From: Tessaracoccus palaemonis
GTDB lineage: Bacteria > Actinomycetota > Actinomycetes > Propionibacteriales > Propionibacteriaceae
Direction: 5' to 3'
Length of the DNA stretch: 64,000 bases
Assembly (NCBI RefSeq): GCF_019316905.1
Contig: NZ_CP079216.1
Coordinates: 62,001-126,000 of the forward strand
Within the stretch, counting starts at the first letter, position 1; each line of letters starts with the position of its first letter. Below are positions 34,479-42,263 of this stretch, in pieces. The translations under genes and the position numbers were made by a program. Under the pieces are notes generated by a model. It did not search any database, had not been told where the DNA came from, and was given only the letters and a program-made list of their open reading frames with translations.

Positions 34479-35684
34479 ATGACCGAAGCCGATAAGGCCT
34501 GGGAGGCCGTAGCGCGCCGCGTCGCCGAGGGAAGGTTCAGCGGCCTGCGCTCCGACAGCGACGATCTCCTGCACGACGAGGACCTCCGTGAGGCGCTCAT
34601 CAACCCCAAAACGCAGCCGGGCGGCAAGGGAAGGCAGGGCGGCCAGGCCGGCGCGCTGCCGCCCATGATGGCGGGTGGATCCGGCGGCGGGAACGCCACC
34701 GCGGCGGCTGCCGGACCGGTCGCGACGGGCGGCTCCGCGGCTGCGGGAGGTGCCGGCGGCGTCGGTGCGGTGGGAGCCGCTGGTGCGACGGGTGCAGCCA
34801 GCACGGCGCTGGGCTCCGGGTCGTCCTCGGCGCTGGGCGCCGGTTCGACGGCGGGCTCCACGTTCGGTGTCGGCGGCGGATCCGGCGTCGGCACGGGACT
34901 CGGCTCTGGGGTCGGACTGGGGTCGGGCGCTGGTCTCGGCGCAGGCGTGGGGGCCGGTGCCGGGCTCGCGGGACAGCCGCTGGCTTCCGGGGTCGATGGG
35001 GCCGATGGCGTCCCGGGCGCCGGATCGGGGTCGGGCTCTGCCGGGTCGGGATCTGACTGGCCGTGGCAGGACGGTGGCGGCTCGGGCGGATCTGAACAGG
35101 GCGGATCGGGGTCAAACGGAACCGGCGGCTCGGACGGGAGCGGCTGGACCTGGCCAGGCAGCGGCGTCGGTGTCGGCACCGACCCAGGTGGTTCCTCCTC
35201 CGGTGGTTCCTCCTCCGGCGGTTCGTCGTCCGGTGGTTCGTCGTCGAGTGGTTCGACCTCGGGCGGCGCGTCGTCGGGTGGTTCGACCTCCGGCGGATGG
35301 TCGTCGGGTGGTTCGTCCTCGGGCGGATCGTCGGGCTACTCCGGACCGACGTCTGGTGGTTCGTCATCGACGGTTCTTGCGTCGGGAGCAGCTTCCGGAT
35401 CAGGCAGCTATCAGGTCAGCACGGATGGGCTGCGCAGCGCGGCCGACACCTGGTACGCGGCCAGCGCCGAGGTCAGGGAGTCGGCATCGGTGCGGCTTCC
35501 GTCGAGCTTCGGGCTCGTGGGGGACTTCGGCACGGGGGAGACCTCCGCCGTGTCAACGGACTGGTCTGCGACAGCCTCGGGTGAGTACGCCTCGATCGGG
35601 GACAAGCTGCTGAGATCAGCTGGTTCCTACTCCGACGCCGAGGCCGATAACGCGGCCATCTCCAGGCGAATCATCGGCTCCTGA
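34479..35684 (+). CDS. Gly/Ser-rich protein with EspC-like C-terminal domain
   Basis: This 401-residue protein has a charged N-terminus (1-50), then a Gly/Ala/Ser-rich region to about 300 that includes a near-perfect GGSSS repeat (about 238-285). A C-terminal helical domain (308-401) begins YQVSTDGLRSAADTW and ends LLRSAGSYSDAEADNAA. The latter fits the type VII EspC-type pattern, and YSDAE (Tyr near 384) matches the YxxxD/E secretion signal. It is probably exported through a type VII system encoded elsewhere and may lie at the cell surface. GAAGGAG precedes the ATG. It is the last of the set. Confidence 0.65.
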   Translation: MTEADKAWEAVARRVAEGRFSGLRSDSDDLLHDEDLREALINPKTQPGGKGRQGGQAGALPPMMAGGSGGGNATAAAAGPVATGGSAAAGGAGGVGAVGAAGATGAASTALGSGSSSALGAGSTAGSTFGVGGGSGVGTGLGSGVGLGSGAGLGAGVGAGAGLAGQPLASGVDGADGVPGAGSGSGSAGSGSDWPWQDGGGSGGSEQGGSGSNGTGGSDGSGWTWPGSGVGVGTDPGGSSSGGSSSGGSSSGGSSSSGSTSGGASSGGSTSGGWSSGGSSSGGSSGYSGPTSGGSSSTVLASGAASGSGSYQVSTDGLRSAADTWYAASAEVRESASVRLPSSFGLVGDFGTGETSAVSTDWSATASGEYASIGDKLLRSAGSYSDAEADNAAISRRIIGS

Positions 35685-35931
35685 ACCGCGCTCGCCCGGG
35701 CGGGTATAGCGTCTGGTGGTGTGTGGGTCTTTCGGGCCGATGAGTCGGCCTGACAAGGCGTTACGAGGGTCGAATCTCATAGCCCGACGGCCGGAAAATG
35801 TAACTCCACGGCCGGTAGGCGGGCTTTCGGGTGTCCGAAAGTAGCGGGTATGGCACATTAGTACACGTCCGCGTCCAGAGTAAATCCAATCCGCCATTTC
35901 TGATCCGAAGTGCACCCCCTGGGGCACCCCC

Positions 35932-35945
35932 TGCACGATCGTGCA
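35932..35945. promoter_or_regulatory. Perfect 14-base palindrome upstream of glpF
   Basis: TGCACGATCGTGCA is a perfect palindrome 122 bases before the glpF start, and GTTGCAAC follows six bases on. It is a good candidate operator for a glycerol regulator, which is not encoded nearby. Confidence 0.5.
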
Positions 35946-36036
35946 TGAGAGTTGCAACGACGTGCAGGCCCGCGCTTTGCTGGTGAACAAGGCGCCGCTC
36001 GGGCGCCCCAAACTGTGCGCGTCGCTCGACGCAAAC

Positions 36037-36052
36037 CTGACACAGCTGTCAG
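36037..36052. promoter_or_regulatory. Inverted repeat before the glpF ribosome site
   Basis: CTGACA and TGTCAG flank CAGC at 36037-36052, four bases before GGAG (36057-36060). It could be an operator or a leader hairpin affecting translation. Confidence 0.45.
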
Positions 36053-36067
36053 AAATGGAGCTTCACA

Positions 36068-36832
36068 ATGACGTTGGGAACCATCTTCCTCAGCGAGCTG
36101 GTCGGTACGGCCATGCTGATCCTGCTTGGTGCTGGCGTGGTCGCCAATACCGCCCTCAACAAGTCCAAGGGCCAGAACACCGGCTTCCTGTTCGTGAACT
36201 TCGGCTGGGGCTTCGCGGTGTTCTGCGGTGTTCTCGTGTCGGCCCGCTCGGGCGGCCACCTGAACCCGGCAGTGACCATCGGCGTCGCGTCCTCCGGTGC
36301 CGCTGAGTTCGTCCCCGGCATCCCGGTCAACTTCGCCTCGATCTGCACCTACATCGGTGCCCAGATGATCGGCGCGATCCTCGGCGCGTTCCTCGCCTAC
36401 CTCGCCTACAAGAAGCAGTTCGACGCCACCGAGGACGGCCCCACCAAGCTGGGTGTCTTCTCGACCGCTCCCGAGGTGCGCAGCACCGGCTGGAACATCG
36501 TCACTGAGGCCATCGGCACCTTCGTCCTGGTCTTCGTCGTGCTCGCCTTCGGCCGTTGGAACGGAGCCGAGACCGCCGGCAGCCTCGGTGCGCTCGGCGC
36601 CCTGGCCGTCGCCTTCCTGGTGTTCGTGATCGGCACCGGCCTCGGCGGCCCCACCGGTTACGCCATCAACCCCGCCCGTGACCTCGGCCCCCGCATCGCG
36701 CACGCTCTGATCCCGATGAAGAACAAGGGCAGCAACGACTGGGGCTACTCCTGGATCCCCGTCGTCGGCCCGATCATCGGCGGCGTCCTGGCCGGTCTGC
36801 TCTCCACCCCGCTGCTGGGTGCGATCGGCTGA
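36068..36832 (+). CDS. glpF: Glycerol facilitator (aquaglyceroporin)
   Basis: This 254-residue protein has six membrane helices and the two MIP half-helices with GGHLNPAVTIG and GYAINPARDLGPR. The Asp after the second NPAR fits glycerol channels rather than strict water channels. It lets glycerol enter by diffusion. GGAG lies seven bases before the ATG. The glycerol kinase gene follows after 54 bases, so the pair is likely one operon that traps glycerol as glycerol 3-phosphate. Confidence 0.95.
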   Translation: MTLGTIFLSELVGTAMLILLGAGVVANTALNKSKGQNTGFLFVNFGWGFAVFCGVLVSARSGGHLNPAVTIGVASSGAAEFVPGIPVNFASICTYIGAQMIGAILGAFLAYLAYKKQFDATEDGPTKLGVFSTAPEVRSTGWNIVTEAIGTFVLVFVVLAFGRWNGAETAGSLGALGALAVAFLVFVIGTGLGGPTGYAINPARDLGPRIAHALIPMKNKGSNDWGYSWIPVVGPIIGGVLAGLLSTPLLGAIG

Positions 36833-36886
36833 TCAGCCCGTTCCGACAACATCAATCACCAACAACACACAAGGAAGTGCTGATTA

Positions 36887-38410
36887 ATGGCTGAGAAGAA
36901 GTACGTTCTGGCGGTCGATCAGGGAACCACGAGCTCCCGCGCCATCATCTTCGATCACAAGGGCACCATTGTCGCGACGGGTCAGAAGGAGCACGAGCAG
37001 ATCTTCCCGCGCGCCGGCTGGGTCGAGCACAACCCGATCGAGGTCTGGGACAACGTCCGCGCGGTCGTCGGCGAGGCTCTCGCCAACGGCTCGATGAACA
37101 AGCACGAGATCCACGCGGTCGGCATCACCAACCAGCGCGAGACCACCGTCGTCTGGGACAAGAACACCGGTGAGCCCGTCTACAACGCCATCGTCTGGCA
37201 GGACACCCGCACCGGCAAGATCGTCGAGGAGCTCGGCGGCGAGGTCGGCCAGGACAAGTACAAGGACCGCGTCGGTCTGCCTCTGGCGACCTACTTCTGT
37301 GGCCCCAAGGTCAAGTGGATCCTCGACAACGTCGAGGGCGCCCGCGAGCGCGCCGAGGCCGGCGACCTCATCATGGGCACCATGGACACCTGGGTCCTGT
37401 GGAACATGACCGGTGGTGTCAACGGCGGCGTCCACGTCACCGACGTGACCAACGCCTCCCGCACCATGCTCATGGACCTCAAGACCCTCGACTGGGATCC
37501 CGAGATCGCCGCGGACATGACCATCCCGATGTCGATGCTGCCGGAGATCCGCAGCTCGGCGGAGACCTACGGCGTCGGCCGTGAGCAGGGCCTCCTCGCG
37601 GGTGTCCCGATCGCCGGCATCCTGGGCGACCAGCAGGCCGCGACCTTCGGTCAGGCCTGCTTCGAGCCCGGCATGGCGAAGAACACCTACGGCACCGGCA
37701 ACTTCATGCTGATGAACACCGGCACGGACATCGTCCCGTCGAAGAACGGCCTCCTGACCACCGTCTGCTACAAGATCGGCGACCAGGCTCCCATCTACGC
37801 CCTCGAGGGTTCGATCGCCGTCACCGGATCGCTGGTCCAGTGGCTGCGCGACAACCTGCGCATGTTCGACTCCGCTCCCGAGGTCGAGACCCTGGCCGCC
37901 ACGGTCGAGGACAACGGCGGCGCGTACTTCGTGCCCGCGTTCTCCGGCCTGTTCGCCCCGTACTGGCGTGCAGACGCCCGCGGCGCGATCGTCGGCCTGA
38001 CCCGTTACGTCAACCGTGGCCACATCGCCCGCGCCGTCCTGGAGGCCACCGCCTACCAGAGCCGTGAGGTGCTGGACGCGATGGAGGCCGACTCGGGCGT
38101 CAAGCTGGCCGAACTCAAGGTCGACGGCGGCATGACCGCCAACGAGACCCTGATGCAGTTCCAGGCCGACCAGCTGGGTGTGGACGTCGTCCGCCCGGTC
38201 GTCGCCGAGACCACCGCGCTGGGCGCCGCGTACGCGGCCGGCATCGCGACCGGCTTCTGGGGCGGCGAGCAGGACGTCATCGACAACTGGGCCGAGGCCA
38301 AGCGCTGGAGCCCGACGATGGAGGAGGGCGAGCGCGCCCGCCTCTACCGCCAGTGGAAGAAGGCGGTCACCCGCACCTTCGACTGGGTCGACGAGGACAG
38401 CAACGAGTGA
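36887..38410 (+). CDS. glpK: Glycerol kinase
   Basis: This 507-residue FGGY-family kinase begins with the ATP-site [10 protein letters not shown] and has the substrate loop [17 protein letters not shown], then [13 protein letters not shown] and [14 protein letters not shown]. Length and motifs match GlpK throughout. It phosphorylates glycerol with ATP. AAGGAAG lies nine bases before the ATG. The codon choice is more uniform than in neighbours, as in highly expressed genes. A strong hairpin follows. Confidence 0.97.
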   Translation: MAEKKYVLAVDQGTTSSRAIIFDHKGTIVATGQKEHEQIFPRAGWVEHNPIEVWDNVRAVVGEALANGSMNKHEIHAVGITNQRETTVVWDKNTGEPVYNAIVWQDTRTGKIVEELGGEVGQDKYKDRVGLPLATYFCGPKVKWILDNVEGARERAEAGDLIMGTMDTWVLWNMTGGVNGGVHVTDVTNASRTMLMDLKTLDWDPEIAADMTIPMSMLPEIRSSAETYGVGREQGLLAGVPIAGILGDQQAATFGQACFEPGMAKNTYGTGNFMLMNTGTDIVPSKNGLLTTVCYKIGDQAPIYALEGSIAVTGSLVQWLRDNLRMFDSAPEVETLAATVEDNGGAYFVPAFSGLFAPYWRADARGAIVGLTRYVNRGHIARAVLEATAYQSREVLDAMEADSGVKLAELKVDGGMTANETLMQFQADQLGVDVVRPVVAETTALGAAYAAGIATGFWGGEQDVIDNWAEAKRWSPTMEEGERARLYRQWKKAVTRTFDWVDEDSNE

Positions 38411-38430
38411 TTCCACTCACGTAACCACAG

Positions 38431-38464
38431 CGAGGGGGCCCCGGCAGTTGCCGGGGCCCCCTCG
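38431..38464. terminator. Hairpin terminator shared by glpK and the convergent YhgE gene
   Basis: CGAGGGGGCCCCGG (38431-38444) and CCGGGGCCCCCTCG (38451-38464) are perfectly complementary around a six-base loop. It lies 20 bases after the glpK stop and 15 bases from the end of the convergent gene. Confidence 0.82.
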
Positions 38465-38479
38465 TCGTGTGCGCTCCTG

Positions 38480-40633
38480 TCAGTCGAAGGGCGGGTGCAG
38501 ATCCGTCATGGAGAACCGACGGCGACGGTGCACCACCAGCATCAGCAGGCCGATGCACGAGCCGAAGAGCACGAGCAGCAGCGCGATGTCGCGCAGGAAC
38601 TTCGTCATCAGGCCACCGGAGATGGCGATGCGGAACGCGTCGATGGTGTAGGTCATCGGCATGAAGTGTCCGATGGTCGAGAACAGCGGCGGCAGGAGTT
38701 CCGGGGGATAGGTGCCGCCGGCCGACGACAGCTGCAGGATCAGCAGGACCAGCATCACGGCGGTCGCGACGAGGCCGAAGGACGTTCTCATCAGGTGCGC
38801 GACGGCGGAGAAGGCCAGCGCGACGAGCGTGACGAGCAGGATCGTCAACCAGGGGTGGATGGGGTCGAGACCCAGCCCGATCCAGGCGACCGCGAGCATG
38901 ATCCAGCTGGCCACCACCGACAACGCACCGAGGGTCAGCCAGGCGGTCACCCCCACGCGGAGGTTGCTGCCGCGGCTGGCCAGGATGCGGCCCGTGATGG
39001 GGCGGACGAGGAAGAACGCGGAGATGCCCATCACCCACAGCGCGATGGAGAAGAACATCGGCGCCAGGCCGCGGCCGTAGTAGGTGGCGGGGTTGTCGAC
39101 CGTCATGCTGACGTCCACGGGGGCCGACAGCACGCTGACGGCGTCGGTCTCCTCGTCGTCGGTCAGAACCGGGATCTGCTTGACCCCGGAACTGAGCCCG
39201 GTCGCCAGGGTTTCGGCGCCGTCGGCCAGCTGCGCGATGCCGTCGTCGAGCGAGGTCGCGCCGTCGCTCAGCGTGTGGAGGCCGTCGGTCAGGGTGTCGG
39301 TGCCCGTGGCGAGTTTCTGCGCGCCGGCGTCGAGGTCGCCCAGACCGCTGTTCAGGGTCTTGGCCCCGGAGTAGGCCTGGGAGGCGCCGTCGGACAGGTC
39401 TGAGGCGCCGTCGGCAACCTGCTGCGCACCGTCGTTGAGCTGGTCGATCTTGCTCTGGGCTTCGGATGCCTTGGCCGACAGGTCGCCGGCGTTGTCGAGT
39501 GCCTTGTCGGCGTCGTTGACGGCGTCCGCGATGGTCGTCGCGTGGTCGGCGGCCGTGTCGGCGCGATTGGCGAGAGTGTCCGCGAGCCTCTGGAGTTCCT
39601 TGTAGTTGGCGTCGGAAGAGAGGCCGGGATTGTCGGCGCCGAGCTGGTCGACGGCGTCGCTGATGTCGCCAGAGACGTCGGCGATGCTGGACGACCCCGT
39701 CGCGACGGTGTTGCTCAGATCTGCCGCGGCATCGGCCGCACCGGTCACGGCATCCTGGATGTCGGGCAGTCGGTCGGCGGCCAGGGTCAGGACGGGGTCG
39801 AGCGTGTCGGCGAGCGTCTGGGTCCCGTCTGCCACCTGCTTCGACCCGTCGGCGAGACGGCTGGCGCCGTCGTTGAGGTCCCCCAGGCCGCTCGTGAGCG
39901 TGGATGCGCCGTCTGAGGCGGTGGAGGCGCCGGTCGCGAGTTGGGCCGCGCCGGTATTGAGCTTGTCGGCACCGGTGACGGCGTCCTTGGCGCCGTCGGC
40001 CAGCTTCGTACTGCCGTCGTGCGCCGTCGCGAGCCCGTCGTCGAGCTGCTGTGCCCCGTCGGCGGCCTCGACGAGCGACTCCCGGATCGTCGCAAGGTTG
40101 GCGAAGACAGCCTCGAAGTAGCTCTTCACGGCGGTCTCGTCGATGGCCTTCGCGATGGAGGTCTGGGCCGAGTTGGTGATGGTGCCGATGACGAAGCCGT
40201 TGGCGTCGTTGCGGCGCAGCATGATCTGGGCCCGCTGCGGGTTGTCGCTGTCGCCGCTTGTCAGGTCCACGGAGAAGCTCTTGGGCACCGTGATGACCAG
40301 GTAGTAGTCTCCCCGGGCGAGGCCGTCGGCCGCCTCCTGCTCGGTGGTGTCGGTGAACTTGAAGGTCCCCGCGTCGTGCAGCGAGTCGACGAAGTCCTGG
40401 CCCGCGTGGATGTCCTTGCCGTTGAAGGTGGTGGGCTCGTCGTGGTTCACGATCGCGACAGGGACGTTGTCGAGCCTGCCGTAGGGGTCCCAGTTCCCGG
40501 CCAGGTAGATGCAGCCGTAGAGCATCGGGATGAGCAGGATGAAGGCCAGGGCGAGACGCGGCAGCGGGCCGCGGAAGCGCTTGATCTCGAAGCGGGCCAG
40601 CGTGAGCGGGTTGTTGCGGTCCAGGTCAGGCAT
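38480..40633 (-). CDS. YhgE/Pip-type membrane protein 2
   Basis: This 717-residue protein is a second YhgE/Pip protein. It starts with a cytosolic segment and a helix at 26-47 (ALAFILLIPMLYGCIYLAG), followed by YGRLDNVPVAIVNHDEP, the classic start of the external part. The stalk (about 195-510) has many ADGA and DLSDGA repeats. Five to six helices follow from about 525. It resembles an ABC-2 permease and overlaps by eight bases the gene for an ABC ATPase-like partner. Export of an envelope molecule is the likely role. It shares strand and promoter with the ATPase gene. Confidence 0.92.
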   Translation of the reverse strand: MPDLDRNNPLTLARFEIKRFRGPLPRLALAFILLIPMLYGCIYLAGNWDPYGRLDNVPVAIVNHDEPTTFNGKDIHAGQDFVDSLHDAGTFKFTDTTEQEAADGLARGDYYLVITVPKSFSVDLTSGDSDNPQRAQIMLRRNDANGFVIGTITNSAQTSIAKAIDETAVKSYFEAVFANLATIRESLVEAADGAQQLDDGLATAHDGSTKLADGAKDAVTGADKLNTGAAQLATGASTASDGASTLTSGLGDLNDGASRLADGSKQVADGTQTLADTLDPVLTLAADRLPDIQDAVTGAADAAADLSNTVATGSSSIADVSGDISDAVDQLGADNPGLSSDANYKELQRLADTLANRADTAADHATTIADAVNDADKALDNAGDLSAKASEAQSKIDQLNDGAQQVADGASDLSDGASQAYSGAKTLNSGLGDLDAGAQKLATGTDTLTDGLHTLSDGATSLDDGIAQLADGAETLATGLSSGVKQIPVLTDDEETDAVSVLSAPVDVSMTVDNPATYYGRGLAPMFFSIALWVMGISAFFLVRPITGRILASRGSNLRVGVTAWLTLGALSVVASWIMLAVAWIGLGLDPIHPWLTILLVTLVALAFSAVAHLMRTSFGLVATAVMLVLLILQLSSAGGTYPPELLPPLFSTIGHFMPMTYTIDAFRIAISGGLMTKFLRDIALLLVLFGSCIGLLMLVVHRRRRFSMTDLHPPFD

Positions 40634-41285
40634 GATGCGCCTCCATCTCGATGGTCATGGCCTCGGGGGGAATCGTCGTCCGCTCGGTGGTTGCGGCGAT
40701 CACGGTGATCCCCTCCGCGGCGAGGGCGAGCAGGCCGTTCCACAGCTGCTCCTGGTCGGCCAGCGTCGCGCCGTGGTCGAAGTCGTCGAGGACCACGATC
40801 TTCGGCGGCTGGATGGTTGCGAAGGCAATGGCCGCGCGGGTCTGGTCCGCTGGGGTGAGCTGGCGGTACAGCGTCGTGAGCTGTGCCTTGAGGCCGAGCA
40901 CGCCTGCGGTGTGGAGGTAGTTCGCGAGCCTCGCCCTGGCCGGGCAGGCGTCGGCGAGCCCACGCTCGGTGATGCAGTCCTCGATCGACAGGGACCCCTC
41001 GGGAACGACCAGCTCGTCGATCCTGGCGACCGACGTGAGTCGTCGGATCCGACCCGGGTGGGCGATCCCGTCGACCCCGTCGACTTTCAGTTCTCCCCGG
41101 ACACCTCGCATGCGGCCCGTCAGCGCCAGTAGGAGTGACGACTTGCCGGAGTCGGGATCGCCGACGACGGCCACGACGGCTCCCGCCGGGATGTGGATGT
41201 CGATCGGCCTGAAGACCTCGCCGGCCGGCGTATGCACCGTCAGAGAGGTGGCCGTGAGCAGGGGCTCGCCATGTGTTCCAGTCAC
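40626..41285 (-). CDS. ABC ATPase-like partner of YhgE protein 2
   Basis: This 219-residue protein has Walker A GDPDSGKSSL and Walker B KIVVLDDFD, but the signature region reads QLTPADQTRAA in place of LSGGQ, and the catalytic Glu after Walker B is Asp. It is a divergent ABC ATPase. The GTG at 41285 lies six bases after a TATGCT box (41292-41297), suggesting a leaderless message that starts under the first TetR operator. The end overlaps the YhgE start. It may energise or gate the YhgE protein. Confidence 0.8.
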   Translation of the reverse strand: MTGTHGEPLLTATSLTVHTPAGEVFRPIDIHIPAGAVVAVVGDPDSGKSSLLLALTGRMRGVRGELKVDGVDGIAHPGRIRRLTSVARIDELVVPEGSLSIEDCITERGLADACPARARLANYLHTAGVLGLKAQLTTLYRQLTPADQTRAAIAFATIQPPKIVVLDDFDHGATLADQEQLWNGLLALAAEGITVIAATTERTTIPPEAMTIEMEAHHA

Positions 41286-41296
41286 AAGCCGAGCAT

Positions 41297-41326
41297 ACTC
41301 ATAAATGAGTGTACTCAGAAATGAGC
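41297..41326. promoter_or_regulatory. Two tandem TetR operators in a divergent promoter
   Basis: ACTCATAAATGAGT (41297-41310) and ACTCAGAAATGAGC (41313-41326) are near-palindromes 16 bases apart. They lie between the -10 boxes of the ABC gene (TATGCT, minus strand) and of tetR (TAGACT at 41327-41332). Repressor bound here would block both directions. Confidence 0.75.
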
Positions 41327-41339
41327 TAGACTGCCGACC

Positions 41340-42086
41340 ATGGACGTCCCCAGCACCCTCGGTCTCCGGGCCCGCAACAAGGCCGCGAAGCGCGCCGCCA
41401 TCTCGCGGGCAGCGGCCGAACTGTTCGCCGCCCACGGGTACGCGGGCACGACGACGCAGCAGGTGGCCCGTGCGGCCGACGTCGCCGAGGGGACCGTGTT
41501 CAGGTACGCGAGCTCGAAGCCCGAGCTGCTGCTGATGGTGATCAATGAGCATCTCCGGCCGCTCGTGGAGTCTGCCTCCGACCTGCCCGACGGGGCCGCC
41601 CCCGACGAGGCGGTGCTCGGCATCCTCGATCCGATCATCGACCTGGCCCACGACCAGCCCGACAACGCGGCCCCCTTCCTACGGGAGGTGCTGTTCGGGG
41701 AGGACGGCCCGCAGCGCTCCGAGTCACTCGAGATCGTCGCGGAGCTGCGGGGACGGATCGCGGCCGTCGTCGCCCCCTACGGGGGGCGGGGCGATGGCGT
41801 CGACGTCGAGGTCGGCCCGCGTAATGTCCAGGGTTCTCGCTCCTTCGGGGGGCGGTTCGAGGGCGTGGGCGTTGAGGTGGGCCCGCAACCGGTCCAGGGT
41901 TCTCGCCCCCTCGGGGGGCAGTTCGAGGGCATGGGCCTCGAGGAGGTGGCGAGCTGGCTCTTCTCGACGGTGGTGACGGAGCTGTTGCGCGAGGTCGTCG
42001 GCCTCGGCTCGTCCGACCCCCGGGCCGTCCTCCGGGCCCGTGTCCGGGTGTTGCTTCGCGGGCTCGGCATCCCCGTCGGCCCCTGA
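41340..42086 (+). CDS. TetR-family regulator with an internal 22-residue tandem repeat
   Basis: This 248-residue protein has a TetR helix-turn-helix at residues 18-63 (AAAELFAAHGYAGTTTQQVA, then VAEGTVFRYASSKPELL). The ligand domain is interrupted by a tandem repeat: two units of 22 residues (148-169 and 170-191), each of the form GGRFEGVGVEVGPQPVQGSR, and a third partial unit. The helical domain resumes at EEVASWLFSTVV. The repeat is encoded by 66-base units at 41781 and 41847. The ATG lies seven bases after TAGACT, so the message is probably leaderless. It should control itself and the divergent ABC-YhgE operon. Confidence 0.88.
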   Translation: MDVPSTLGLRARNKAAKRAAISRAAAELFAAHGYAGTTTQQVARAADVAEGTVFRYASSKPELLLMVINEHLRPLVESASDLPDGAAPDEAVLGILDPIIDLAHDQPDNAAPFLREVLFGEDGPQRSESLEIVAELRGRIAAVVAPYGGRGDGVDVEVGPRNVQGSRSFGGRFEGVGVEVGPQPVQGSRPLGGQFEGMGLEEVASWLFSTVVTELLREVVGLGSSDPRAVLRARVRVLLRGLGIPVGP

Positions 42087-42148
42087 TCTTCCCTGCCCCT
42101 GCTCTTCCCGCGACCCCACCCTCGCCTTCCAGGTCCCGCCGCTGTTCC

Positions 42149-42221
42149 GCGCACAACGATGCCTATTTCGGGAGCGCTGCGATATACGAACAGCGCTGGG
42201 AGCATACGCATCGTTGTGCAC
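42149..42221. repeat. Family A-like hairpin repeat, divergent copy 10
   Basis: The outer arms GCACAACGATGC (42151-42162) and GCATCGTTGTGC (42208-42219) pair perfectly. The inner AGCGCT blocks at 42173 and 42192 also pair. The bases differ from copies 1-9, but the arm layout, the ATATAC-like loop and the length are kept. Confidence 0.75.
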
Positions 42222-42263
42222 GAGGTGGTGGGCGGAGGACGGGCGGACGGATACGGTTGCGAC

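Larger units (their letters stand above)
35685..36067. other. 383-base gap, upstream region of glpF
   Basis: The gap is less GC-rich than the genes around it and has no credible gene. It holds the palindrome at 35932-35945, a GTTGCAAC palindrome at 35951-35958, a GGCGCC-GCTC-GGGCGCC hairpin near 35990-36006, and the inverted repeat just before the glpF ribosome site. The promoter of glpFK must lie here. Confidence 0.6.
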
